The notes beneath the pieces are model-generated. The model saw only the letters and a list, made by a program, of their open reading frames with translations. It did not search any database and was not told where the DNA came from. DNA of 63,293 nt from an uncultured Porphyromonadaceae bacterium. GTDB lineage: Bacteria > Bacteroidota > Bacteroidia > Bacteroidales > Muribaculaceae. The stretch covers positions 1-63,293 of the forward strand of contig CAMKOE010000012.1 of assembly GCA_946414395.1 (NCBI GenBank), written 5' to 3'. Made by a program: the position numbers and the translations under genes. This document shows positions 24,690-32,962 of the stretch, in pieces; position 1 is the first letter of the stretch; the number at the start of each line of letters is the position of its first letter.

Positions 24690-25814
24690 TTATTTCGCTC
24701 CTTTCTTGCGGTTGCACTCGCGGCACAACATCTGGCAGTTCTCAATAACGGTGCGGCCACCCTCGCGCCAGGGCTTGATGTGGTCGCCCTCCATAAATTC
24801 AAGGTCAAACTCCTTGCCGCATAAGGGGCAGATGTGCCCTTGCTTCTCCCATACTTCCATCTTGATGTCATCGGGGAACGCCCGCAGGTCAAGGTGGCGC
24901 TCATCGCCCGTCAGAACATAAGGGATGATGCCTGTTTTCTTCTCAATCTCGCTGTCACGCATTAGCGCTGATATCTGCTTGGCCATCTCTACCGTGTTGA
25001 GCGTCTTGTCGTGGAATGTGTCATAGTACAGTGCCCAGTCCAGCCCCTTCATGATTTTCTTGAACTTCTTCATTTCAAAGTTGGTGATAGCCCAGTTGAG
25101 GACGTTCTGGAAGTAGGTCCACAGGTTGTTGGCATTGGGGTCGTGCTGATGGGTGGCCATGTAGCCCACGCGGCTTTGCTTTTTGCCCTGTCGCTGTTCG
25201 TGTTCGGCAATCCAGTTCAAGGCGACTTTCAGGTAATCCTGGCGGTTGAGTACCCCCGTTACCAGGTCTTTACCCAGGCGATAGGCACCGCAATTACTCT
25301 TGGAAAAATGGCGCTTAGCATCGCTCACAAACGGACCTGCATAGATGGCATTCAAGATTTCCTGCTCGGTGAGTTGCTTGCCCGCGATATTGATGGTCTT
25401 AAACCACTCGAGTTTTTCGCTCTGCTCGCCCTCGCAGACGTACACCGTCAACTCATAGTCCAGAATGCGCTTCTGGATGTCGGCGGGTTGGTTAAAGAAA
25501 TTCTTGAACTCAAAACTGAACTTCCCAGCCACATACTCACACAGTGACAGTGTTCTCTGTTGGCCGTCCATCACCTCGTATGGGCATTCTGCATCGTCAC
25601 TACGCTTGACCCAGTACATCACGTTCAACGGGTAGCCGTGCAGTACCGTGTTGATGACGGCTTGTTGTTCTTTATCGTTATAGATAAACTCGCGCTGATA
25701 GGGTGGGCGGATGTCAAGCAATCCGTCATAGCCTCTCACGCCCTGTTCGTCGTTGTTCACATAACCCTTGTAGATTTCTCCAACGGTCACTTCAATTTGC
25801 TTTATCGTCATCAT
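24690..25814 (-). CDS. DUF262 - HNH endonuclease fusion, paired with a DNA methyltransferase
   Basis: The 374-residue protein joins an N-terminal DUF262 (ParB/Srx-like) domain to a C-terminal HNH nuclease. The DUF262 signatures are DIRPPYQREFIYND near residue 34 and VMDGQQR at 81-87, a nucleotide-hydrolysis motif. In the HNH, Cys329 and Cys332 (CPLC) and Cys364 and Cys367 (CREC) bind the structural zinc, and GDHIKPWREGG holds the catalytic His. DUF262-HNH proteins resemble GmrSD-type modification-dependent enzymes, which cut modified DNA in an NTP-dependent way. Its start overlaps the methyltransferase stop by 4 bases, so the two are translationally coupled. A restriction or modification-sensing role is inferred. 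Confidence 0.85.
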   Translation of the reverse strand: MMTIKQIEVTVGEIYKGYVNNDEQGVRGYDGLLDIRPPYQREFIYNDKEQQAVINTVLHGYPLNVMYWVKRSDDAECPYEVMDGQQRTLSLCEYVAGKFSFEFKNFFNQPADIQKRILDYELTVYVCEGEQSEKLEWFKTINIAGKQLTEQEILNAIYAGPFVSDAKRHFSKSNCGAYRLGKDLVTGVLNRQDYLKVALNWIAEHEQRQGKKQSRVGYMATHQHDPNANNLWTYFQNVLNWAITNFEMKKFKKIMKGLDWALYYDTFHDKTLNTVEMAKQISALMRDSEIEKKTGIIPYVLTGDERHLDLRAFPDDIKMEVWEKQGHICPLCGKEFDLEFMEGDHIKPWREGGRTVIENCQMLCRECNRKKGAK

Positions 25815-26899
25815 AACTTCTTAGGATGTTTGTTGCGGATAATGATTCGTGAATATGGCTCTTTGGGATGACCAGATTTGTCATAATAACCAATATGGCT
25901 TGGCCGAGAATTTGGATTAAGAAGTTTAATCTTTTCATAGACACTCCTATCAACATTAATATCATCACCATCTCTACCAAGTCCAATAATTTCAAACTGA
26001 TCAGGGTTGTAACAACCTAATATCGAATCAGGTACACCCATCTTTCCGCTGTAATCACATGGTATAGCAGAAACTGAACTAACATCAATCGCATCATAAT
26101 TGTAATATGTTGGATAATCTTCAGGTGAATAGCGGCAAACTAAGTCTAATTCTTCATGTCGTTTCTGATGGTCAAGATTTGTGAACCAATGGACACCAGA
26201 TACACGAATCATTCCCTTGCGATGATCTCCTGCTGTAGCTATGTCTTCATATGGAGATGTAAAATGAGCAGCACCGCCTTTAAAACCATAGCCAAGCCAC
26301 ACTAATCCTTTTTTCAATAACGGGAAGACCTCTTTATAGTGAATAGCATTTTGGTGACCTACAATCAGAAATTTCTTCTCGTATTCCATCAGTTGGGCGA
26401 TGTATTCGCGGAATAGTGAGAATGGAGGATTGGTAACAACTACATCGGCCTGTTTAAGCAGCTCAAGGCATTCAGAACTGCGGAAATCACCCGTCTTAAG
26501 GATGGAGAGAACGTTTTTGTCGTTTTTCAACAGGTATTGCACATCGCTCAGGTCAACAGCGCCGTCTCCGTTCATGTCGCGCACCTCGGTAATCTCGACC
26601 TTGTAGGCAATTTTCTTGGGTTCCTCGGTAAAGTCGCCCCAGTCAATCATCAATTCGTTGCCCTGCACTGGCGAACCGTTATAGCAGGTGCAAATCAGTT
26701 TCTTCAGCCCCAATTGATTGAAACGCAGTGCAAAATACTTAAAGAAATTGCTCTCGTAGGGGTCATCGCAGTTGCACAGGATAGTTTTGCCGCGAAAGTG
26801 CTGCCAATAGTGCTGCAACTCCCGCTCGATGTCGCTCATCTGTGTGTAAAACTCGTCTTTCTTAGCCGTTTTAGCGGCATTCAGATTCTTGTTCGCCAT
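25811..26899 (-). CDS. EcoRI-family adenine-specific DNA methyltransferase with an internal dockerin-like loop
   Basis: The 362-residue protein (start MANKNLNAAKTAKKDEFYTQ at 26899) belongs to the EcoRI_methylase family. It has the N6-adenine motif IV VVTNPPFSLF at residues 153-162, and WLGYGFKGGAAHF and VSGVHWFTNLDH further on. It should methylate adenine in a specific DNA site, protecting it from a partner nuclease. Residues 108-119 read DMNGDGAVDLSD, a complete dockerin/EF-hand type calcium loop within the fold. The ATG at 26899 is preferred over 27103 because family homology begins there; the extra 68 residues look non-coding. The 3' half is more AT-rich than the 5' half. The DUF262-HNH gene follows with a 4-base overlap. 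Confidence 0.85.
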   Translation of the reverse strand: MANKNLNAAKTAKKDEFYTQMSDIERELQHYWQHFRGKTILCNCDDPYESNFFKYFALRFNQLGLKKLICTCYNGSPVQGNELMIDWGDFTEEPKKIAYKVEITEVRDMNGDGAVDLSDVQYLLKNDKNVLSILKTGDFRSSECLELLKQADVVVTNPPFSLFREYIAQLMEYEKKFLIVGHQNAIHYKEVFPLLKKGLVWLGYGFKGGAAHFTSPYEDIATAGDHRKGMIRVSGVHWFTNLDHQKRHEELDLVCRYSPEDYPTYYNYDAIDVSSVSAIPCDYSGKMGVPDSILGCYNPDQFEIIGLGRDGDDINVDRSVYEKIKLLNPNSRPSHIGYYDKSGHPKEPYSRIIIRNKHPKKL

Positions 26900-26903
26900 G
26901 ATA

Positions 26904-26938
26904 ATTGATAGCCTTGTATTTTGCAATCGACTATCAAT
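26904..26938. promoter_or_regulatory. inverted repeat just upstream of the methyltransferase start
   Basis: Exact 8-base arms ATTGATAG (26904-26911) and CTATCAAT (26931-26938) lie within 5 bases of the start codon. They could be a protein operator or an RNA hairpin controlling translation. Confidence 0.5.
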
Positions 26939-27211
26939 CACGCCGCTGAACGCAAAAGACGTGATGACATCCTTACCGCGTCCAGCTATGAGGCAGCCTC
27001 GCATGGAAACCTCATCCACTGTATAAGAATGCACCACGCCTAGAGCGTAATGCATTGCTATAATTACAGTGGAAAGGCATCCATACGGAATACCCTCACT
27101 CATTATTTCGGTGTTACGTTATTTCCAAATAGTTTGCGAGGCTTTTGGCTGAACGCGAAATAATAGCGAATGCTTGTTATTGTCCTCGGGATTTCTCCCC
27201 CGATTCTCCCT

Positions 27212-27244
27212 GCAAAGTTAATGCAAGTCAATTGAAATGCCAAA
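27212..27244 (-). promoter_or_regulatory. promoter of the methyltransferase/DUF262-HNH operon
   Basis: Minus-strand TTTG (27241-27244), 21 bases, then TAACTTTG (27212-27219). The predicted transcript carries about 300 bases of untranslated leader before the ATG at 26899. Confidence 0.6.
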
Positions 27245-27523
27245 TTTATTTGAGCATTTCCGAGACGCAGCCTAACATCTGCGGATTTTGGCGAAACTTA
27301 TGTAGTACAAGTCGAGTGAATTGCGAATAAAGCAAATTTATTTTTTACAAACACACATTTGAACGGATAGATGAATTGTCTTTATTGTGCTTCTTGTCTT
27401 CCCTTTTTTGTGGTTCGCGGATGTCAGTTTGTTATAGTTGTCCAGATGGTCGTTTAAATGCGTCGCGCTGGACAGCATTGTTTTTATTGTATTTGTTGTT
27501 TTCCTTATAAGATAAAGGTTGTT
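27245..27523. other. T-rich intergenic stretch
   Basis: No gene is seen. The sequence is T-rich on the plus strand and holds a weak hairpin (TGTCCAG at about 27441, CTGGACA at about 27469) downstream of the M48 protease stop. That hairpin could serve as its terminator. Confidence 0.3.
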
Positions 27524-28783
27524 TTAGTTGTCGTTAGGGTTGTATGTGTTGTTTGATGAGCGGATGGCGCGGATGCGTTGGGCCAGGGTGGGGTGGCTGT
27601 AACTGAACCACACGACAAGAGGGTGGGGCGTGAGGTTGCTCAGGCCATGACTGGCCAGTTTCTTGAGGCCGCTGATCAGCGTCTCGCCGTGGCCGTGGCT
27701 GGCGGCAAAGGCGTCGGCGCGGTACTCGGCACGGCGCGAGATGGCGTTGCTGGCGGGGTTGAGCAGGATGTCGATGGGCGAGAGCAGCAGCGAGAAGGCG
27801 ATCATCGCCAGGATAAACGACGGCGCAGTGCCACCGAGGGCGGCGGGCAGGTCGGGGTTGCTCACCAGCAGCGAGAAGATGAACAGGTTCACGGCCACCA
27901 TCGCAATCGAGATAAACATGTTCTTGAACGTGTCGCGGTGCTTGTAGTGGCCGAACTCGTGGGCCAGTACGGCGACAATCTCGTCGGTGGTCATCTGGTC
28001 CTGCAGCGTGTCATAGAGTACGATGCGCTTCTTGGGGCCGAAGCCGGTGAAGTAGGCGTTGGCCTTGGTCGAGTGCTTGCTGCCATCGATGATGTAGATG
28101 TCCTTGAACCGGGAGCCGAAACTCTCGACAGCGGCGGTGATGGCGTCGCGCAACTCGCCCTCGGGCAGCGGCGTCTGCTTGTTGAACAGGGGCACAATCA
28201 GGTTGCTGTAGAACATCGAGAAGAACACGATGAACACGGCAACCACCAGCGTAGCCCAGATCCAGAATTGCTGCCCGAAGGTCTGGTATAGCCAATAGAC
28301 AACCCCCAGCAGCACGGCACTGATCACGGTCGAGACAACAAAGGACTTCAACGCGTCGAGCCAGAAGGTCTTGTGTGTCGTGCGGTTGAAGCCGAAGCGC
28401 TCCTCGATGACAAACGTCGAGTAGTAACTGAACGGCAACGCAATCACGGTGTTGAATAGGTTGTAAATCACCAGGAACAGCACGACCTGCAGCACGGGCA
28501 CATCGGTCCACGCCTTGCACTGGCCATCGAGCCAGCCCAGCAGGCCGCACCCCAGGATAACGAGTGTCAACGCGAACGACACGCAGCGGGCTACGAGCGA
28601 CACGCGCTTGTTGGTTCGCATGTAGTCCTGCTGCTTGCGGTACTTCTCCTCGTCATACAGGCCCTCCAGTTCGGGCGGCACGGGATGGGTCATCCACTTG
28701 GTGTTCAACCACGAGAGCACGCTGCTGATGACAAAATCCAGCGTGACGAATGCGATAATCAACAGTAACAACGTCTTTGCCAT
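27524..28783 (-). CDS. M48-family zinc metalloprotease (Ste24/CAAX prenyl protease type)
   Basis: The 419-residue membrane protein has several N-terminal helices, then the Ste24-type catalytic region. VAVLAHEFGHYKHRDT near residue 265 carries the HExxH zinc site. A later Glu in RAEYRADAFAA near 345 gives the third ligand. Bacterial members act in membrane protein quality control, as no prenylated substrates are expected. I took the ATG at 28781-28783 (MAKTLLLLIIAFV) because the hydrophobic anchor begins there; the earlier ATG at 28861 adds unrelated residues. It is divergent from the lipoprotein at 28877. Confidence 0.9.
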   Translation of the reverse strand: MAKTLLLLIIAFVTLDFVISSVLSWLNTKWMTHPVPPELEGLYDEEKYRKQQDYMRTNKRVSLVARCVSFALTLVILGCGLLGWLDGQCKAWTDVPVLQVVLFLVIYNLFNTVIALPFSYYSTFVIEERFGFNRTTHKTFWLDALKSFVVSTVISAVLLGVVYWLYQTFGQQFWIWATLVVAVFIVFFSMFYSNLIVPLFNKQTPLPEGELRDAITAAVESFGSRFKDIYIIDGSKHSTKANAYFTGFGPKKRIVLYDTLQDQMTTDEIVAVLAHEFGHYKHRDTFKNMFISIAMVAVNLFIFSLLVSNPDLPAALGGTAPSFILAMIAFSLLLSPIDILLNPASNAISRRAEYRADAFAASHGHGETLISGLKKLASHGLSNLTPHPLVVWFSYSHPTLAQRIRAIRSSNNTYNPNDN

Positions 28784-28876
28784 AATGCTATTTCTTTTTC
28801 TTACCACAAATATACACCCAATCTCGAGAATTCGAAGTATATTTGCACAACTATTACACAATTATATATAATAGAG

Positions 28877-29485
28877 ATGATGAAGACGATGAAATTTTGG
28901 ATGACGGCTGCCATCCTGTTTAACAGCATTGGCAGTTTGACTTCTTGTCATGGTGGGAACAGCAATGAACAACTCGCCGCGATTACCGACGAGACCCGTC
29001 CGGGCGACTGCGAGTATGCCATCGCAGCCTACTTGACCGACTCGATAGCCTCGCAGTACTCACCTGGCGAGGTGAGCATACCGTGCATCCAGATGGTGGA
29101 ACTCGACGAGTCACACCCCTACGACAGCGTGGTGGTCTGGGGTGACTTCTGGGTGTTTAATTATAATGTGGTGGGCGACACGCTCAAGATGGTTTCGGGC
29201 GGTGCCCATCCCGGCAAGATGACCATTAAGCCCTCGAGCGAGAGAGGACTCGTCGTGACTGCCTTTGATAGGGTGGGTGACGGCTCAAATTACCTGCCCA
29301 GTGCCAAGCGCATCTTCGGCGACAAGTTTGATGCCTTCCAGGCCATCTACAGCAACGCCGATAAGCGCGAGGAGGTCCGTGCCAGTCAGATTGCCGACTA
29401 TGTCAAGGCCAACAACTTAGCCGTCAAGTACTACCAGGACTACGGCTGGCCTGCCAGAGAGTTAAAAGTTAATAGTGAACAGTGA
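28877..29485 (+). CDS. lipoprotein of unknown function
   Basis: The 202-residue protein has a lipoprotein signal with lipobox SLTSC near residue 24. The mature part contains DCEYAIAAYLTDSIASQY, VVVWGDFWVFNYNVVGDTL and SGGAHPGKMTIKP. The latter looks like a small alpha+beta NTF2-like or steroid-isomerase-type fold, but I cannot name a family with confidence. It ends with ELKVNSEQ, a segment that runs into the AT-rich junction sequence before cinA and may be a recently altered C-terminus. It is probably in the same transcript as cinA, though the spacer is about 95 bases. Confidence 0.6.
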   Translation: MMKTMKFWMTAAILFNSIGSLTSCHGGNSNEQLAAITDETRPGDCEYAIAAYLTDSIASQYSPGEVSIPCIQMVELDESHPYDSVVVWGDFWVFNYNVVGDTLKMVSGGAHPGKMTIKPSSERGLVVTAFDRVGDGSNYLPSAKRIFGDKFDAFQAIYSNADKREEVRASQIADYVKANNLAVKYYQDYGWPARELKVNSEQ

Positions 29486-29527
29486 ACAGATGGCATCCGT
29501 TCTAGAGGCGATACATTCTTTACTTAA

Positions 29528-29576
29528 AACTTAAAACTTAGAACTTAAAACTAAAAACTAAAAACTTAAAACTAAA
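29528..29576. repeat. TTAAAAC-type low-complexity tract
   Basis: Near-tandem CTTAAAACTTA and CTAAAAACTAA units fill the spacer before cinA. Similar short tracts lie at about 4120-4145, 10132-10162 and 23345-23370. Confidence 0.7.
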
Positions 29577-29579
29577 GAA

Positions 29580-30818
29580 GTGAAATACAGCATTATAGCC
29601 ATTGGTGACGAACTGCTCATCGGGCAGGTCACCGATACCAACTCGGGCTGGATAGCCCGTCACATGACGCCCCGCGGCTGGGACGTTGATACCATCCAGG
29701 TCGTCCCCGACGACCCGGACCAGATTACACGTGCCATCGACCGCGCCTTTGCCCAGGCCGACGTCGTGCTCATGACCGGTGGCCTGGGACCGACCAAGGA
29801 TGACATCACCAAGCCGACCCTGTGCCGCTACTTCGGCGGCGAAATGGTGCTCGACGAGGCTGTCGAGGCCAACGTGCGCCAGGTGATGGAACGCCGCCAC
29901 CTCACGCTCAACGAGTACACCCGCCTGCAGGCGATGGTGCCCTCATCGTGCCGCGTCATCCAGAACGAGGTGGGCACAGCGCCGCTCATGTGGTTTGAAC
30001 GTGATGGCAAGGTGCTCGTGAGCATGCCAGGCGTGCCCTTTGAACTCAAGGCGATGATGGAGCGTGCCGTCATTCCGCAGTTGCTCGCCCGCTATAACGA
30101 TGGCGAGGACATCGAGTTCCGCACCTTTGTTGTGACGGGCATCATCGAGTCGGCGTTGGCCATGCAACTCGACGAGTTCGAGCGCCAGATGCCGCATGGC
30201 ATCCACCTGGCCTATCTGCCCGAGGGCGGCATCATCCGCCTGCGCCTGACGGGGTCATCGACCGACCGCGACCAGATCAATGCCGACATGGACCGCCTCT
30301 CGCGCCAGTTGCACGACATCCTGGGCGGCCACATCATTGCCGACGGCGACAAGCGACTGCCCGAGATTCTGGGCGATCGCCTGCGCGAGAAGGGCTTGAC
30401 CCTTTCCACAGCCGAGAGTTGCACCGGCGGCAACATCGCCCACGAGATCACCAGCATTGCTGGCAGTAGCGATTACTTCAAGGGCGCTGTCGTGAGTTAT
30501 GCCAACGAGGTGAAGATCCACTTGCTGGGCGTCAGCGAACAGGACATCATCGATCACGGCGTGGTCAGCGAACCCGTCGTGCGGCAGATGGTCGAGGGCG
30601 CATGCCGTGCCATCGGCACCGATTGCGCCATCGCCACCAGTGGCGTTGCAGGTCCCGGCGGTGGTACACCCGCCAAACCCGTTGGCACTGTCTGGATGGC
30701 GGCTAAGTGCGGCGACCGCGTTGTGGCCCAAGTCAAGCAGTTGCCTGGTGACCGTGATCGTGTCATCACCCGCGCTACCCTCGAGGCCCAACTGCTGCTC
30801 CTCTCCCTACTGAAGTAA
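29580..30818 (+). CDS. cinA: CinA-family nicotinamide-nucleotide amidohydrolase
   Basis: The 412-residue protein joins an N-terminal MoCF-biosynthesis-like domain (YSIIAIGDELLIGQVTDTNS, then MTGGLGPTKDDITK near residue 63) to a C-terminal CinA domain (STAESCTGGNIAHEITSIAG near 280, SGVAGPGGGTPAKPVGTVW near 353). The family hydrolyses ADP-ribose and deamidates NMN, salvaging pyridine nucleotides. Older names link it to competence. The start is GTG at 29580, just after the AT-rich tract; no better ATG precedes the conserved residues. A secreted-protein gene follows after 9 bases. Confidence 0.93.
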   Translation: MKYSIIAIGDELLIGQVTDTNSGWIARHMTPRGWDVDTIQVVPDDPDQITRAIDRAFAQADVVLMTGGLGPTKDDITKPTLCRYFGGEMVLDEAVEANVRQVMERRHLTLNEYTRLQAMVPSSCRVIQNEVGTAPLMWFERDGKVLVSMPGVPFELKAMMERAVIPQLLARYNDGEDIEFRTFVVTGIIESALAMQLDEFERQMPHGIHLAYLPEGGIIRLRLTGSSTDRDQINADMDRLSRQLHDILGGHIIADGDKRLPEILGDRLREKGLTLSTAESCTGGNIAHEITSIAGSSDYFKGAVVSYANEVKIHLLGVSEQDIIDHGVVSEPVVRQMVEGACRAIGTDCAIATSGVAGPGGGTPAKPVGTVWMAAKCGDRVVAQVKQLPGDRDRVITRATLEAQLLLLSLLK

Positions 30819-30827
30819 AAAGAGAAC

Positions 30828-31646
30828 ATGAGATTGAAGAAATACATATTGTTGCTGATGCTGGCGTTGCTGACCGTGCCGATGGGGATGGCCAGCACAA
30901 TGCGTGACGATGACGACAGGGACTCCGTCATGCAGCAAGGCGTCAGGCGTCTGCATCCCGAGCGTGAGCGTGCCAAGGCAATGAAGAAACTGCAGGAGCA
31001 GATGTCGCACAAGGCCCAGCCCAAAGCAGACCCCTGGGACATGAGCGATGAGGTGTGGGGCACTGTCGATGTGGTTCCTGTTGCCGTGCGCGACAGTGCT
31101 GCCGTCGTCGGCCGCCGCTTGACCGATGAGGCCGCTGGTGCCGAGGAGGGCAAGCGCATGACATGGCAAGACGAACCCGTGCCTGTCACTATCGACTGGT
31201 TGATGCCCTATTTCACCAACGAGGGTGGTGAGTGGCGCTCAAAGTATGTCTCGACCGACAGTGTGGCCAATGAGGTGTATTTCGCTTTCTCCATCCAGGA
31301 GGCCGACAGCCTGCCTGGCCCGTTGCGGCTGTGTATCCGTTATTGCGGTTCAAGCCCGCTGGAGTATGACCTGGTGGCCTTCACCGTTGACGGTTATGAT
31401 TACATGTTATATCCCGCCGCGCCTCGACACGGACGGACCGAGGACGGCTTGTACTGGGCAGCAAGCGACGATGAGATGCGCCCCGCCTATCGGGACCTCA
31501 TCTATGCCGTCACCCATGGCAACTGGGCACTGATCAAGTTGCAGGGCACGGGAGGAGTGAGCCGTGTCAAGGTACTCACCGAGGACCAACTTGGCGACAT
31601 GGCCAACACGCTGGCCCTGTACCGTCTCATGGGCGGGGAAATCTAG
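30828..31646 (+). CDS. secreted protein of unknown function
   Basis: The 272-residue protein has a signal peptide (MRLKKYILLLMLALLTVPMG). A charged helical part follows (RERAKAMKKLQEQMSHKAQ), then an alpha+beta region with WLMPYFTNEGGEWRSKY and LRLCIRYCGSSPLEYDLVAF. I do not recognise a family. It lies 9 bases behind cinA and is closed by a strong terminator, so it is probably the last gene of that transcript. A periplasmic location is inferred from the signal peptide and absence of a lipobox. Confidence 0.6.
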   Translation: MRLKKYILLLMLALLTVPMGMASTMRDDDDRDSVMQQGVRRLHPERERAKAMKKLQEQMSHKAQPKADPWDMSDEVWGTVDVVPVAVRDSAAVVGRRLTDEAAGAEEGKRMTWQDEPVPVTIDWLMPYFTNEGGEWRSKYVSTDSVANEVYFAFSIQEADSLPGPLRLCIRYCGSSPLEYDLVAFTVDGYDYMLYPAAPRHGRTEDGLYWAASDDEMRPAYRDLIYAVTHGNWALIKLQGTGGVSRVKVLTEDQLGDMANTLALYRLMGGEI

Positions 31647-31695
31647 CCGCGGCCGTCATCGCGGGAAAAAGGCTAGAGATATTATCGCTATCAAG

Positions 31696-31726
31696 CGGTC
31701 ATGCAATCCGTTGCATGACCGTTTTT
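31696..31726 (+). terminator. intrinsic terminator of the cinA transcript
   Basis: Perfect arms CGGTCATGCAA and TTGCATGACCG with a TCCG loop, followed by five T. Confidence 0.9.
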
Positions 31727-31755
31727 GGCTGTTTGCATGACTTTTTGCATGATTT

Positions 31756-31788
31756 TTTGTAAAGTAAATCAAAAAACAATTACCTTTG
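31756..31788 (+). promoter_or_regulatory. promoter of the DUF2582 gene
   Basis: TTTG (31756-31759), 21 bases, then TACCTTTG (31781-31788). Confidence 0.7.
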
Positions 31789-31844
31789 TAGCGGATTTTT
31801 AGTATTTACTAATTATTGATTGTTTTTATTAAAGGTTTAATTTT

Positions 31845-32048
31845 ATGAACGTAGAAAACATTGGTACCTGGGCTGGCCTCGTGTGGAACGCCCTGAACGA
31901 TGCGCAGAAGGCTCTGACGCTGAAGGAACTGCGCAAGGCTGCAAAACTCAAAGTGAACGAGATGCATTGTGCCCTGGGTTGGCTTGCCAAGGAAGGCAAA
32001 CTCAACTTTGCCGAGGGTAAGGATGACATTGAGGTGTCGCTGCGATAA
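31845..32048 (+). CDS. winged-helix protein of the DUF2582 family
   Basis: The 67-residue protein (MNVENIGTWAGLVWNALNDA) is a single winged helix-turn-helix. The recognition region is TLKELRKAAKLKVNEMHCALGWLAKEGKL, and the wing FAEGKDDIEVSLR. DUF2582 proteins are small, widespread in Bacteroidales, and presumably bind DNA; targets are unknown. The gene is a complete single-gene unit: a consensus promoter ends 57 bases upstream of the ATG and a 16-base-stem terminator follows. The AT-rich leader and strong signals suggest high expression. Confidence 0.85.
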   Translation: MNVENIGTWAGLVWNALNDAQKALTLKELRKAAKLKVNEMHCALGWLAKEGKLNFAEGKDDIEVSLR

Positions 32049-32110
32049 CTTCCACTGAACAGTCCAGATGATTTTATAAAAGAAATCAATCTATCCCCTC
32101 ACCTATGAAG

Positions 32111-32150
32111 ACAATGATGGCGTGGACCTGCTCCACGCCATCATTGTTTG
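32111..32150 (+). terminator. strong hairpin terminator
   Basis: Perfect 16-base arms (32111-32126 ACAATGATGGCGTGGA; 32132-32147) with a 5-base loop and a short T run. Confidence 0.85.
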
Positions 32151-32212
32151 TAGATATGCATAGGTTTTGACAAGGGCCTCACAACTTGTGGCGGCTCGGT
32201 GGTTGGAATAAT

Positions 32213-32343
32213 CGAAAAACCCAGGCTCGTAGGCCTGGGTTATCGTTCTGTAAAACAAACCATTACTAAGCACTTAAAGTCATTCGCGGCTTCACAGCTT
32301 GCGATAAACAATTTTACATTCCATAGTTCATGAATTTGCTTGA
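32213..32343 (-). ncRNA. candidate small RNA
   Basis: A minus-strand promoter and a terminator enclose about 130 bases without a convincing reading frame. The terminator is AACCCAGGC (32218-32226), loop CTACGA on the minus strand, then GCCTGGGTT and a T run. The longest ATG frame inside is 10 codons. No known RNA family is recognised; it lacks the SRP RNA core and a tmRNA-like acceptor stem. Confidence 0.5.
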
Positions 32344-32348
32344 GTGCA

Positions 32349-32379
32349 CAAAGGTAAACACTTTTTCTGAATTTACAAA
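32349..32379 (-). promoter_or_regulatory. promoter of the candidate small RNA
   Basis: Minus-strand TTTG (32376-32379), 19 bases, then TACCTTTG (32349-32356). Confidence 0.65.
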
Positions 32380-32520
32380 ACAAAATGATGAAATTTTCAA
32401 AAAAAAATTATTTTGGTTTGTAAATGAACAGTAACGGGATTTTTCCACGACTATTCGCTCTGTCTGGGTTCATGGTTGCAGGCTGCCGAAATAAAGAGGC
32501 ATACTCAAGAATCACGCGAC

Positions 32521-32541
32521 CTCGCTAAGACTTATCGTGAG
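32521..32541. repeat. possible minimal relic of the CTCACGCTAAG element
   Basis: CTCGCTAAG directly abuts CTTATCGTGAG, which looks like the two ends of the element at 39585-39747 without its interior. Confidence 0.35.
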
Positions 32542-32611
32542 GTTAATCGGTTACCAGGCTACCGAAAACGGTTATTTTATATCCGGATTGTAAAAATAAT
32601 TCCATTTTTAA

Positions 32612-32642
32612 TTGCGATTCAGAATTATTATTGATATATTTG
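32612..32642 (+). promoter_or_regulatory. promoter reading into the leader-hairpin array
   Basis: TTG (32612-32614), 20 bases, then TATATTTG (32635-32642). No gene of normal size follows for 320 bases; small hairpins (AGGCC/GGCCT, GTTAC/GTAAC) and frames of fewer than 12 codons fill the gap. Confidence 0.6.
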
Positions 32643-32962
32643 CGGCATTATAAAGGATTACTAATTTAAAAGGTGATAAATTGTAAATGTGAGGCCCTGG
32701 TATCAGGCCTGTGAGCAGATACATGAGTTACCCGTAACTAAACAGAGAACCGTGCAGCCCAGGGATGGTAGGCGAGCGGTTTGGAAAATATGGATTATGA
32801 GAGCGCCTCCTTGGAAATATGGCTAGGTAGCCGCCGCGTCTAATGATTGATGCGGTAGCATGCTTTTATAATAAATAAGGTGATGATTGAACTCTGCTAG
32901 GTGTGATTATTTGGATGATGATTCACATTTCAATACTGATTATTAACGATTAAAATCTAGAC

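Noticed and set aside
26902-27103. N-terminal extension of the methyltransferase to the ATG at 27103.
   Set aside because: The 67 extra codons lack family similarity and contain the inverted repeat; typical family members begin at the chosen start.
32213-32343. Identification of the small RNA as SRP RNA, tmRNA or 6S RNA.
   Set aside because: The conserved SRP core and tmRNA ends are missing, and the long bulged stem of 6S RNA is not evident.
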